NCBI RefSeq assembly: GCF_033807715.1
Contig: NC_084587.1
Coordinates: forward strand, 13,063,017 to 13,127,016
DNA: 64,000 nt
From: Cololabis saira
Taxonomy: Eukaryota; Chordata; Actinopteri; Beloniformes; Belonidae
Direction of reading: 5' to 3'
Shown here: positions 23,946 through 34,781 of the stretch, piece by piece
How the letters are laid out: each line of letters opens with the position of its first letter
Position numbering within the stretch: position 1 is the stretch's first letter
Program-made: the position numbers and the translations under genes
Notes under the pieces: generated by a model
Told to the model about the DNA's origin: nothing
What the model saw: only the letters and a program-made list of their open reading frames with translations
Databases searched by the model: none

Positions 23946-25082
23946 ATACTATGATCTTGGAAGCATTTCTCTTTTTTTCATATGTTCCCCTTTAAAGGAG
24001 AAAAATGAGCTTAGTTTATTGCTCTGTCAATAACTCTCTGGAGTACTTTCAATCCGCTATTGTGATGAGTCAAATGCCACCACACTTCAAACTGGATGTC
24101 TTGAAATAATCAGTCATGTTAATTGGTCTGTCCTCTTATTTTGACAACTGACAAATGAAAAAGTGAGACTCATCTCCCTTCTGAAACATCCTCTGTTTAA
24201 CGTAAGGCAGTTCAAGTGTGATTCATGGCACTTAAAAACATTGGCAGCAGGAAAGGACAAGCAAGCAAAAGCGGGAAGATAAACTGATTTTAAGGAAGAA
24301 AAAAAAAAAGACATCCAACACAGAGTTATTTGTATTGTTGCCAGGCAACTATCGGACTGTTCTGCACGGTACTGCATGAAGGCAGGCGACCAAATTGCTT
24401 ATCAGCTCATGCAGGGTAACATACACCTGTGACACAGATTCCCATTCATCCAAGTCTGCCTCAAATGAGAACTCCCTGAGACGCACTGACCACTCAGAGC
24501 TCAAGTAAAGGAGCCATTTAGATTCTATCCTGTTTAATGAGATGCCAAATGTGGTTGCTTATCTCCAAAACTGTAATATTGTTCTGCCCTTTCGATAATT
24601 GAGTGGAACAGAACGCCTCATATCCATCTGTCAAATAGAAGCAAATGAGCCCACATCAAAAGCACGCATTGTACACTCACTCCAAGGTTACCAGCGATTG
24701 TCACTTTCAATGAATTGGTCACCGTCGTCTTGTAAAGTAATGGTTTATTCTTAGTTATGAATAGTACTGATTCCACAAAGAAACAGCATCAGAGAGAGTA
24801 AGTGAGGCCCACGACTGTACGCTCAGGCCTGCGACGTGATGACATTAAAAACATGGCCCCTTTCTTACAGCTTTGTGAGGAGACACCATGTTAAGTAGCT
24901 TAAAGCAACTTTGCTACAAAAGCTCTCTTTTCCTGTTTTAGTACAATGTAAGGCTCCAAAAGATGCCATTTCCAAAGAAATTTTTCACCTTTTTCGCAAT
25001 TTCAGACAACTCACATTGATGTGAAAGTACTGTTCAAAGAAAAGAATAAAGTCTTAAGAAGCAGATGTGATTCCCTTTTATG

Positions 25083-25086
<4 letters not shown>
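23946..25086. other. Intronic DNA, only the X-box at 24337 stands out
   Basis: Unique-looking sequence with no paired terminal repeats and no recognised open frame. The palindromic X-box at 24337-24349 is the only motif I would single out. Confidence 0.45.
24337..24349. promoter_or_regulatory. Perfect palindromic X-box (candidate RFX site)
   Basis: The 13-mer gttgccaggcaac is an exact inverted repeat of gttgcc about one central base. It fits the RFX X-box consensus GTNRCC-N0-3-RGYAAC at every position. RFX factors act in ciliary and neuronal gene control. Such a site inside the ctnna2 intron could be an enhancer element. Chance occurrence is possible and there is no conservation evidence here. 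Confidence 0.35.

Positions 25087-25169
<83 letters not shown>
25087..25169. repeat. (AT)n microsatellite, left of the hAT insertion
   Basis: About 83 bp of pure AT alternation ends exactly at the left terminus of the element at 25170. A second AT run of similar length begins at its right end (25789-25875). Confidence 0.97.
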
Positions 25170-25172
<3 letters not shown>

Positions 25173-25781
25173 TGCCGCCGCAAAGGGTGTGCGAACCGTG
25201 CGACCGCACAGGGCCTCGCGCTATGGGCCGTTTTTTTTTTTTTTTTTTTTTCAATTTATTTATTTTTTTTTCCCTTATAAATATCAACAGTCACGTTCCA
25301 TTACAGACCTAAATGTGTACTAGTCTGTGCATATCAATAAATATATGTGCAATGATGCGCGTGTCTGTTGTTCAATACAACTGATCAGACCAAGCGCAGA
25401 CACAAGCTGCTCTGATCCAGACGGGTGGAGTTGGAACAAACTGTCACACAATGTCGAGAGATCGAGACAGATTCAGGAAATTTCGATCAGGGGATGAAAA
25501 AAGAAAAAAACGAAAGAAAATGGAAGAGTTTAATGCCTCTCTGAAAGGCTCATTTGATAAATTTGTTACAAAAATCACCGATCCGACCGGGTCTCAAGCA
25601 GCCGTGGGGCCCCACGTCGAGGCAAGAGATGATGATGAGGCAGGGGAAGGTATCCAGTATTTTGCTAATTGGAGAGTTAAAATTGCGCATATAGACACCC
25701 GATCCGACCTGAAAAACCCCCAAAATTTCGCGAGGGCCCCCCCAGCCATTTCGCACAGGGCCTCGCAAATCTCCCAGGCGG

Positions 25782-25786
<5 letters not shown>
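25170..25786 (+). mobile_element. 617-bp hAT derivative inserted in an AT microsatellite
   Basis: The termini cagtgccgcc and, inverted, cagagccgcc match in 9 of 10 bases. The element is bounded on both sides by AT repeat, so any 8-bp duplication (tatatata) cannot be told from the microsatellite. The subterminal parts share cgcacagggcctcgc. It contains the start of a transposase-like frame at 25451, so it is a deletion derivative of an autonomous element. Confidence 0.75.
25451..25655 (+). pseudogene. N-terminal fragment of a hAT (ZMYM1-like) transposase
   Basis: The frame begins MSRDRDRFRKFRSGDEKRKKRKKM (quoted here only as start and basic cluster: SRDRDRFRKF, KRKKRKK) and continues with [12 protein letters not shown] short basic, KRKK-rich leader followed by a segment like LDKFV is typical of the N-terminus of fish ZMYM1-like hAT transposases. 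After about 68 residues the sequence passes into the terminal region of the element (from about 25690), so the zinc finger, the catalytic RNase H fold and the dimerisation domain are missing. It cannot act as a transposase. The downstream IYIYIY extension is microsatellite and not protein. Confidence 0.6.

Positions 25787-25875
<89 letters not shown>
25787..25875. repeat. (AT)n microsatellite, right of the hAT insertion
   Basis: After a tg dinucleotide, about 87 bp of pure AT alternation follows the right terminus of the hAT derivative. The near-equal length on both sides fits an insertion into the middle of one long AT array. Confidence 0.97.
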
Positions 25876-25880
<5 letters not shown>

Positions 25881-26530
25881 TTACTGGATGACCCTCGACC
25901 AAGGCTCACAAAGCGCTTCCGTTCACATGGATGTTAAACAGTATAATAAGAATGAGTCATTTGTCTCCTAGCTTCTACCACAGTCACTCCTCCTTTTAAT
26001 AGCAATAACAAAATGTAGTCATATCTCTTGGAGCAATGCACCAAGTTGTAAGGAATTAAAAACTGGCACGCATATCTCCAACAATACATTTGAGATTCAG
26101 CCTGTTATTCAGCATAACAAATCCCTACTAACCCTAACCTGACTGCTTTAGTGCATGCATAAGGTTTTCAGACATTTGCAAGTGTAATTCTCACATATAG
26201 TGGCAAAGGCTTTTATTCAGATGTTGATTGGCATAAGAGAGAGGAAAGGAGATGAAATGGAGATGGCAATCAGTTACCTTCCATTATGTGCTACACGTTC
26301 TAACGAGCACTCAGACTTTGATGCACAGACAAGCTCTTCTATGCCAAAGCAGAGACCACAGTGGTATTATTCATTGTGTTGCCTTAAGAGCCTAATGTAT
26401 CTTTTTTTTTTTTTTAAAGGAAGGTCTAAATGGCACCTTGCTGTTAAGATGTCCAGCCTGCATGGATGACGCACAGTGAAACTTCAATTTCAAGAAATAA
26501 ATTGATGAATAATTGCATAATTTTTCTAAA

Positions 26531-26887
26531 ATTGGACAACCCCAGGTGGTTGGCACTGCTGCCTCACATCAAAAAGGTTCCTGGTTGAAATCCTGGCAGG
26601 AGTCTTTCTGTGTGGCATTGCATGTTCTTCGTGTTGCTTGGGGCTTGGGGGATCTCAGCTCCCTCTCCCAAGCTGAAAAACATGCATGCCAGGTAAATTC
26701 CTGCTTCTGAATTGCCCATAGCAGTGAGTGTGAGTGTGAGTGTGAGCGTGAGCGGTTGTTGTTTTCTATCTGTGGCCCTGCTGGTGACCTTACCAGGATG
26801 TTCCCTTGCTTTTGGCCTGAAGAGAGCTAGGATAGACAACAGACCTCCGTGACCCTGAATAGGAATAAGCGGGTCTAGATAATGGAC
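26531..26887 (+). repeat. tRNA-headed SINE/LINE-tail repeat, nearly full length
   Basis: The 5' part, aggtggttggcactgctgcctcac followed by ggttcctggttgaaatcctgg, matches the tRNA-like head of a dispersed teleost repeat (usual form ggtggcgcagtggttagcac ... ggttcctggttcgaatcc). The A-box-like and B-box-like parts are recognisable but mutated. The body follows the family (gtgtggcattgcatgttct, catgcatgccaggtaaatt, attgcccatagcagtgagtgtgag) and ends ccgtgaccctgaataggaataagcgg. It is a diverged copy of the family seen in fragments at 14055-14612 and 17652-17775. Confidence 0.7.
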
Positions 26888-27650
26888 TGCCCAGCTGTTT
26901 TATTTCTTAAAACTCTTTAATCTGAGTTAAGGAGATTAAAACAGCACAGTGATGTCAAGCTAAAAGGACAAATCCATGACATTTTTGTAGCTCACACTGA
27001 GCAGTAGTTTTTGGTATGTACGTCTTCTCACGGGCAATAATTATGTAAATAAGTATGAACGCTTGCAATGTATGCGCCATACTTGTGACAACTGCATCAA
27101 GTTGAAAGATTGGAATCAATAATAATAATAATAGTAATAAAAAATGTTACTCCAATTACTCATCTGCTTCACATGACAAAATTCATTCAAGATGGGATGA
27201 AAAATGTACTACTCATGTTGGGTTTTCAGCAAAACATAAAACACCCAATTAAAAACACTACGCATGAATCCCCCAGTCCAAATGTTACATACCAAGCCAT
27301 CCGCAATGATGATTCATAGGTTAGTCAATGTGTCGAGCTCACATTCAGCTCGAGTGAGTCCAATCCAAGATATCCGATTTGTGTGTTCACGTCTCTGAGG
27401 AACACACGGATTTACCTCGTCTTATTTCTGTCTAGTGCATTTATCTGGAAATCTATTTGCCTTTCATGTATCTCCAGGTGTATCTTGCATTGTTCAATTC
27501 ACAACCATTAAAAAGTTTGGCGACATGGCTTGCACGTTGATCCAATTGTCTCCGATGAAGCATCATTGATCGCTGGGTTTTTGACTGCCACATAATGGAA
27601 TGTGCATGTTTGGTGTTCTAGTAAACACAATTCCCCAAGCAGCCTTGCAG

Positions 27651-27752
27651 ACAATATTCCCAACTCTCCCTCATCCATTATTCTCCTCCCCCCTGGTGTG
27701 CACTCATTCACACTCTGTTGGGGGAAGGAAGACAGAAGAGGGTGCCTAACAA
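27651..27752 (+). repeat. 102-bp dispersed segment, copy B
   Basis: Near-identical partner of 21462-21563, in the same orientation and 6.2 kb away. The frame containing PPGVHSFTLCWGKEDRRG is open here too. Similarity ends abruptly on the left; on the right there is weak similarity for about 15 bp more. Confidence 0.75.
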
Positions 27753-28066
27753 TAAGTGCAACTTGTGTGCAAGATAATGGATGGAGTGGATGTGGAGTTC
27801 CTTTTGCCCACTCAGGACATGTGTTGGATATAGTGTGTGCTGGTGGAACGACTGCAGGCTGTGAGCATGTTTATCCTCTCAGGCCCACCCACAGTAAGTG
27901 TGTAATTTGCTGGTGCACTGCAGTGCAAACTGTTTCTTGCATTCCTGACCTTAAACCTCAAAGTAATGTAAAAGAAAAAAGAAAAGAAATCTGACACGGG
28001 TGGTAGTTTTCTGGTAAGCTGGTTCTCTCATAAATAAAAGGCAAATCATAGAATTATATACTTCAG

Positions 28067-28851
28067 TAGGGGTGGGTATTGGGAAGGACCTCACGATACG
28101 ATACGCATCACGATACTTGAGCCACGATACGATACATATTGCGATATCCCGATTATGCGATATCCCGATTATTATATTCTACATAGTTCACCGAAAATTT
28201 TAAAAATGCATTACACATCTTAAAATCCAAGTTGTATATATGTACATCAGATGATAGTGATGGATCTTAAAATCCGAGTTGCACGTTCATCAGATTATAG
28301 TGACAATTCATGGGACAAACTGAGTCAAAACAATGTTTTATTATAACTATACAAGCTAAAGTTACAACTTATTTGTATATGTTTTTCATATTATTTACAT
28401 CATATGAAATTAACATTAAATTTAGTATGAGGTTGCTTTAATTATGTGGCAAATGATAATAAACACAAGAAAGATTGTACTAAAACCAAGGACAGGCACA
28501 GTGATCAGTCAGTATAGATATAAATCCATAAATAAATAAACCTCTGTCCATTATTTTTAATTTTTTAAGGACAGGCAATTGTGTTATATAAAAAATTAAT
28601 TATAAAATTAAATAAAACGTGAAATAAAACCTGAGCTCAGTGCAGGGCCCTCCCAGGGTTGGTAGAGAGTGGCAATGCCCAGGACTGTCACTTAGGTAGG
28701 AGCACTGGGTAATATAATGGGAAAAAAATCGGGGATAAAAAATATCTAAAAAAAAAATAAAAAATCGATATTCAAATTTTTAATATCGATATTGAATCGG
28801 CTGGAAAAGTATCGCGATATATTGCCATATCGATATTTTTGCCCACCCCTA
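28067..28851 (-). mobile_element. Complete 785-bp hAT-type MITE, copy 2 (inverted)
   Basis: This is the same family as 4084-4872 in reverse orientation. It is bounded by taggggtgggtatt at the left and inverted taggggtgggcaaaaa at the right. A perfect 8-bp target-site duplication, tacttcag, lies at 28059-28066 and 28852-28859. Over the stretches I compared by eye, the two copies differ by only a few substitutions and by the length of the T-rich tract, so both insertions are fairly young. It has no coding capacity. Confidence 0.92.
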
Positions 28852-28859
28852 TACTTCAG

Positions 28860-31800
28860 TCTGTGACTCTTTAATGACTTATTTATTCATTTCAATGTTC
28901 TTTTCTAGCCTGTACCAAACAGTTTGGTTCTGGCAAGAAAGAAATAAACACACGTAATAAGAAAATCGAACAGTTTTAGTTACAAGGTGACGTCTTTCAC
29001 TTACTAATTGTTCTGAATTATTCAGTATTATCGCCATCTCTCTGTACCTCCCCTGAAACTAATCCAATAAAAACAACAAATGCAAAGAAATCTGAAGACT
29101 GGTGAAAGAACGAGGAACGAATCTGGTAATTCATAGGCAATAACATGGCACATCAAAGGAGAGGGGAGATGAATCAGAGGGAAGAAAATAGAAGTCAGGT
29201 AGAGGGGGGAGCACCAGGCTTTGTATCTTATTGTCTCTCAAGATCAATGTGTTAAATGATATCAATTCCGGCTCCTTGTCAATTCAATTAGGCAGGAGTG
29301 AGAGGTACAATTACTGTCCAATGTGGTTACACTGTCTGTGGCAGGCTTAAAGGGGAAGCTGATAACAAGGGGCTGAGCAAGTGTTTGTGTGTGTGATAGA
29401 GCCAGGAGTATGGGCCTCTAATAGTGGTAACGTGTTGGTCGGGTTACCAGCAGATAATGGCTACCCAGATCCTCATTAAGATAAATTGCACTCCCTCTGC
29501 TGTGGTGCCACAGATGGGCCAATTTGACTTGTTCTCATTAAGTGCAACTTAAAGAGGTGCAGCGGTAGCATCAGCTGCTGTGATTACAGAATATGCATGA
29601 AGAAAAAAAAAAAAAAGAAGGGAAAAAAACATGCCAGACTGCCTAAAAGCGAGAGAGGATGAGTCGTCCGGACAACAATAGACGTCATTGTAATCTCGAA
29701 CAAATCATTGCACGCTAATAGACAGCAGGGGCGTAATGCTGTTCTGAGAGAAATAGGAAATATTTTTAGTCTTGACAGTCTTCATGTTTCCATTTAATGT
29801 GGCAATCTACACATTTACACAATAAAAATTTAATCAACTTTAACTGGTAAGAAGAAAAAGCTGTACAAGGAAGAAAAAGGAGAACATATAGCACGTTCCT
29901 TTTCTATTTATTCACTATCACTTATGTGCAGGGTCACAGGGTGAATGTAATGCAACAGTTCTGCGCTATAACAAGGCAAACACCAACAGCCATAAACACA
30001 AAAAGGTAATTTAGAGGCAAAAGTTCACTTGAAGGGCTTTTAAAAAAAGGAAAAAAACATGGACCAGGCTTCCTGTTGGGGTTTTAGTTTTCTTCTTCCA
30101 TGGGGATGATGTGGAAAGAATGCATTAAAAACGGTTGCTATAGCACAGCTGTTGCCATTGACCTGGGGTTTATTTGTGAATAGTTGTTTTCCAGAGGACC
30201 AAAAGGGAAAAAGACAGATATTTACCATTTTGTCTAGACGTATCACTGCCGAGACGCTTGACCTGACCTGGATATACTAAAGTGAATGTAGATTGATGTC
30301 ATATTAAATTAATGTACCTCGATTTGGATGATTTGATGCAGATTTATTTTGAGATAGCAGACAATGTCAAATAGACTGCAAATAACACAATAGGAAACTG
30401 ACCAAAACTGATCTGAAAAAGAGCATGGCTTGTTTTCCAAGTGGTGAAATAAGTATAAAACATCAGTATTTAAAAAAAAAAAAAAAGAAAAAAAAGTTAG
30501 ACAATAATTAGATATAAAAGAGTTGAAGGGGGAGTTGGGGGCTATTTATGCACCATCTTCTATATTTCGTTAAAAGATTTAATGAGAAAGAGAATGTCCA
30601 GAGGCACTGGTGGGTTATTCATTATCCTTTAGGTTTCATGAATTTGTCACATCAGCGAGAATGTTAAAGAAGGTCAAAAGAAAATGTGGGCATCTTTTAC
30701 AATTACAAACAAAACCCAACAAAAAGTTAAACGTGGCTTGACTAAAAACCTGTGGTTGCATTTGTTGAATATGAATCATCACACATGATCATATACATAC
30801 ACACATAGACATACACACTGGCTTGTTCACCTGCATGCTGGCTCTCTAGTTTTTGGGTTTAGGTAGCGGTAGCTTAGCTCAGACTGCGATCAGATCTCAA
30901 GATTTAGGTCGATTGCTGTTATTGTTTTGGTTGGCTCCATGCCGGTTTCGTGCTTTGTTTGTGGTTTTTGGTTGCAGATTTCCAGTGCTTGACGTGTGTT
31001 TCCGTGTGTTCCTGCTTCCTGGATTGGTAGTGGATGTCGTCACCCCCCACCCCCCACAAAAAAAAAAAAAAAAAAATCACTGGGTTTGTATGTGTATATT
31101 TATGTATGTGTACGCATATTTATGCGTATATATATGTATATATATTAAATATAGTAATAATGCACATATACCGTCATGGTATCAATCATTAATATGTGTG
31201 CAGACAAGGACGAAAAAAAAAAAAAAAAGAATATGAATCATCAGTTAAATCATATTTTGGTACATTATCAAGACCGACGCAAATAAAAACTGAAGTATTG
31301 GACTGTTTTATCATTTTACTGCACATGGCCATTTTAAAAAACCAAAACACATTTATTAGTCTGGGAGATAAATAAGCATCTCTGTCAATACCTCAGAACA
31401 GCTAGTGCAATCTCAGCCTCCGACGGGCTGCTTATACGGGAACCTAAGGTCTCTTCTGCTCACACACACATGCCCGTAGTATCTATGGCAGTGCTGTTTG
31501 AGCCTTCCAGTTTCTTGTCAGTTAGAGTTAATCCAGGCTTGGAGGGCACTGCCTGAGGAGGAGCCAGAGTGCCTCCAGGCACGAGCCCTCGTACGCTTTA
31601 ATATCTGAAGCCGTTTACTCACTCCTCTGATTACACAGGCTTGTGTTGAGAGTGCAGGCCTGTCACTGGCTATCAGTGTCTGTGGTCAAGCAGGCTGCAG
31701 ATGAGTGGAAGCATCTGGCTTTGATCGAGCACATCGTAAATGTGACATTAACAGTTTGTTTGGGGTGGAGAAAAAACGAAAATGCAGGATTAACAGCCTG

Positions 31801-34066
31801 TGTAAAACGAGAACATGGTTAGATATTGCACTGTTGCACGCACAAAATGAGGAAATAAAATGTATATATATCGGTCTCTGGGTCATATGTACAACCTTCT
31901 ATTGGCCACTGTGTACAAGTGTACAAATGAGGGTGCAACTTCAAAAACTAAAACATGAACTGGAAGGACAGAGAGATGAGTGCTGAAGGAAAAGGAAAAA
32001 AAAACAAAAAACAGACAGATGCAGACAGAAGAGGCCATCTGCTCATCTGCCCCCTCAGTGGGCCGCTTGTTCAAGTCCCAGAATTGAAGCATATTCAAAG
32101 TGTTTGTGACGTCTGTAATTTATCTGCCAGAACCTGATTCAATGATTGGAATTCACAGATGAAAGCAAGTTCTAGAATATCTAGACTTTCTGATGCTTCA
32201 TCACATAGATGGAGCTTTAGGCACCATTAACATTTTATCACTTGTTTTACTTTAGTCCAAATCAGTGGAATGGAAGCTGCAAACTAATGTCCTGCACTTT
32301 TCTGCTTTCAACGAAAGTTTCCTAAAACACCCTGGAAATTAAGGTGTGCCAGTGTCTGAACCAGCAGATGACATGATGGTGTCGATTTACTGATATTATC
32401 ATAGTTAATGTGCCCTTAAAAAAAAGAGAAAAAAAAGCTAACAAGCAGAATCGGGAGGGTTAAATACGGAAAGTGTTGGGATGGAAGCCAAGGTTCTAGG
32501 TGCATAGTTTCAGGAGTACAACAGAAAACGGTGCAGGTAAATGTCTGGTTATCAGACATACAGGGAGAGAGGGAGAGAGGGAGAGAGGGAGAGGAGAATA
32601 ACAAAGTCTAGTCCTGCAGCAGTATGGGGAGGTTGAGCAATGCTGCCTGCAGCCTGCCTGAACTGAATAGCAAGTAGGTTCTGAGGGAGGGACTGAAGGA
32701 AGGGCAGCAGAAGAGAAGAGAAGTGAGGGATGGAGAGGCTGAGAATAGGTTACAGAGGGTTAGAAAATAAGAGAGCGTTGTGATATCTGTGAGAGCCGAA
32801 CTGTGGTGGAGAGAAGAAGAGAAAAAATGAAGTGAGTCAATGGGGTGAGAGGAAGGTTCGAGTATCATTGATGTACTATTGTTTCACTGCAAAGCTGACA
32901 AAGTCGATACATCACACACGGACACACACTTTCCTATACATGCACATGCAACCAGGACGCGGTCGTCTGTGCCGAAGTGGGAATTTTTGAAAAGATTGAA
33001 GCTCTTCCACAGGTCAAAGGCAATGGAAGGAGTGGAAAACCTGAAACGGTGTCACAAAAGGGCAAACCAAATTCAAGGATTATTTTCTTAATACAAGACA
33101 ATATAAACCTACGCAAGTCTCTTCCCTGCATTACATCATTCCATTCTCGACTGTGCTGCAGTAGATCAAACACAACACTGACAGGTTATGAAGTTACCAT
33201 TGACTGCAAGATCCAAATTCTCCATTTCCATTAAAATGGATTTCATACTAAACTCTTAACTGCGTACAGGATATGCTCCTTGTTTCCTATACATGTTCAA
33301 ATTATCATAAAAGTTCTCTGGCCTTCATAGAAATACAGATTTACATCTGTTGAAACATGCCATGCCATTAAATTCAACCCAAGAGAACTGAGAGTCTAGT
33401 GAGATAAGAAGAAAACAAGGTAATGGCATATATCAGTATTCAAGAATGGTATCATGAAATAGTGTTATATTAGGTATAAAAAAAAATGCTAAAAATGCAT
33501 AGGAGCTTAGAAATAAAAGAGCAGTCTTTTGTGCTCAGACATTATCAACCTGCACACTTTTAACTTTCAAACCCGTCACTCTGCAGCGTCATAAGTCAGA
33601 GAAGTCGCTCCAGAAACCTAAATGTATGAAAAGGAAGCTTGTCAGACAAATTCCATCTTTACTTGCAGCGTGGCGAAGCAGGGAGAGTGGGGGTTGGAGA
33701 GATGCTGGGGGTGGCAGGGGATACAAGCCCACACAGAAAAATAGTTTCAAATCGTAACATGAAGCCAGACAAGGAGTTTTCCAGAGGGAGCAGTCTTTTC
33801 TTAAGGTGGCAGTTTGCATTTTTTTTTAAAAACATTGATAATGATGACTCATGTTGCTGCTCTGGGTGGCTTGTTATTTTGAACGTAGCGCTAATCAGGG
33901 ATTATGGTGGTTGAGGAAAAAGTCCACAGGGCTGACAGCAAAATGGAGCCAGCAGCAGATCAAAAAAAAAAAAGGCTGCTAATGGCAATTTGATAACATA
34001 AATGTACAAAAACCTCTACTGTGGCCGGCCCCACTGTGGCTGTCACTATGTACCCAGGCGTACGGA

Positions 34067-34130
<64 letters not shown>

Positions 34131-34414
34131 AACAGAGCTACGGGGTGTTCCTTCGCTCTAATGATCCAGGGTGCAACAACTTTAAAGACTGGTGGAGCTG
34201 GCTGGACTTGTGAAATGATTATGTCTCCCACTGTCTTTCATGTGGACTTTGTCAGTTCAGCAAGACAGCAGCAACAGAGTTGTTGCCTTTAGTTGCAAGG
34301 GATAAGGACACTACAGCCTTGGAGTTTCAGGATATGATGCGGGTGCACTGCCATGGATCAGTGGACGGGGCTTACTGTCATGGTGGACATTTGGGGACTT
34401 GCATCTTTTCAAAA
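28860..34414. other. Intronic DNA with simple repeats, no gene recognised
   Basis: No exon, transposon terminus pair or convincing frame was found in about 5.5 kb. Simple repeats are (CA)n at 34068-34129, poly(A) runs near 30473-30486 and 31059-31076, and a GGGAGA-type repeat at about 32562-32594. The part at 29235-29600 is less AT-rich and contains several ATTA homeodomain-type cores, including two cattaag repeats. Confidence 0.45.
34068..34129. repeat. (CA)n microsatellite
   Basis: An uninterrupted run of 31 CA units. The HTHTHT and VCVCVC frames through it are artefacts of the repeat. Confidence 0.97.
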
Positions 34415-34416
34415 TA

Positions 34417-34779
34417 CAGGACTGTCTCAGAAAATTAGAATATTGTGATAAAGTTCTTTATTTTCTGTAATGCAATTAAAAAAACAAAAATGTCATACAT
34501 TCTGGATTCATTACAAATCAACTGAAATATTGCAAGCCTTTTATTATTTTAATATTGCTGATTATTACAGTTTAAGATTAAGATTCCCAGAATATTCTAA
34601 TTTTTTGAGATAGGATATTTGAGTTTTCTTAAACTGTAAACCATGATCAGCAATATTGAAATAATAAAAGGCTTGCTATATTTCAGTTGATTTGTAATGA
34701 ATCCAGAATGTATGACATTTTTGCATTACAGAAAATAAAGGACTTTATCACAATATTCTAATTTTCTGAGACAGTTCTG
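34417..34779. mobile_element. 363-bp mariner-type fold-back MITE
   Basis: The element starts caggactgtctcagaaaatt and ends with its inverted copy (cagaactgtctcagaaaatt). It is flanked by TA at 34415-34416 and 34780-34781, the target site of Tc1/mariner transposons. The inverted arms extend for roughly 160 bp each, with small mismatches, so the element can form a long hairpin. The left arm continues agaatattgtgataaag and gtcatacattctggattcat, and both recur inverted in the right arm. It has no coding capacity. Confidence 0.9.
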
Positions 34780-34781
34780 TA

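Noticed and set aside
25021..25971. IYIYIY-rich frames
   Set aside because: Products of the AT microsatellites on both sides of the hAT derivative. Only the N-terminal transposase part at 25451-25655 is meaningful.
26531..26620. tRNA gene
   Set aside because: The A-box and B-box-like parts are mutated and no cloverleaf can be formed. It is the tRNA-like head of a dispersed repeat.
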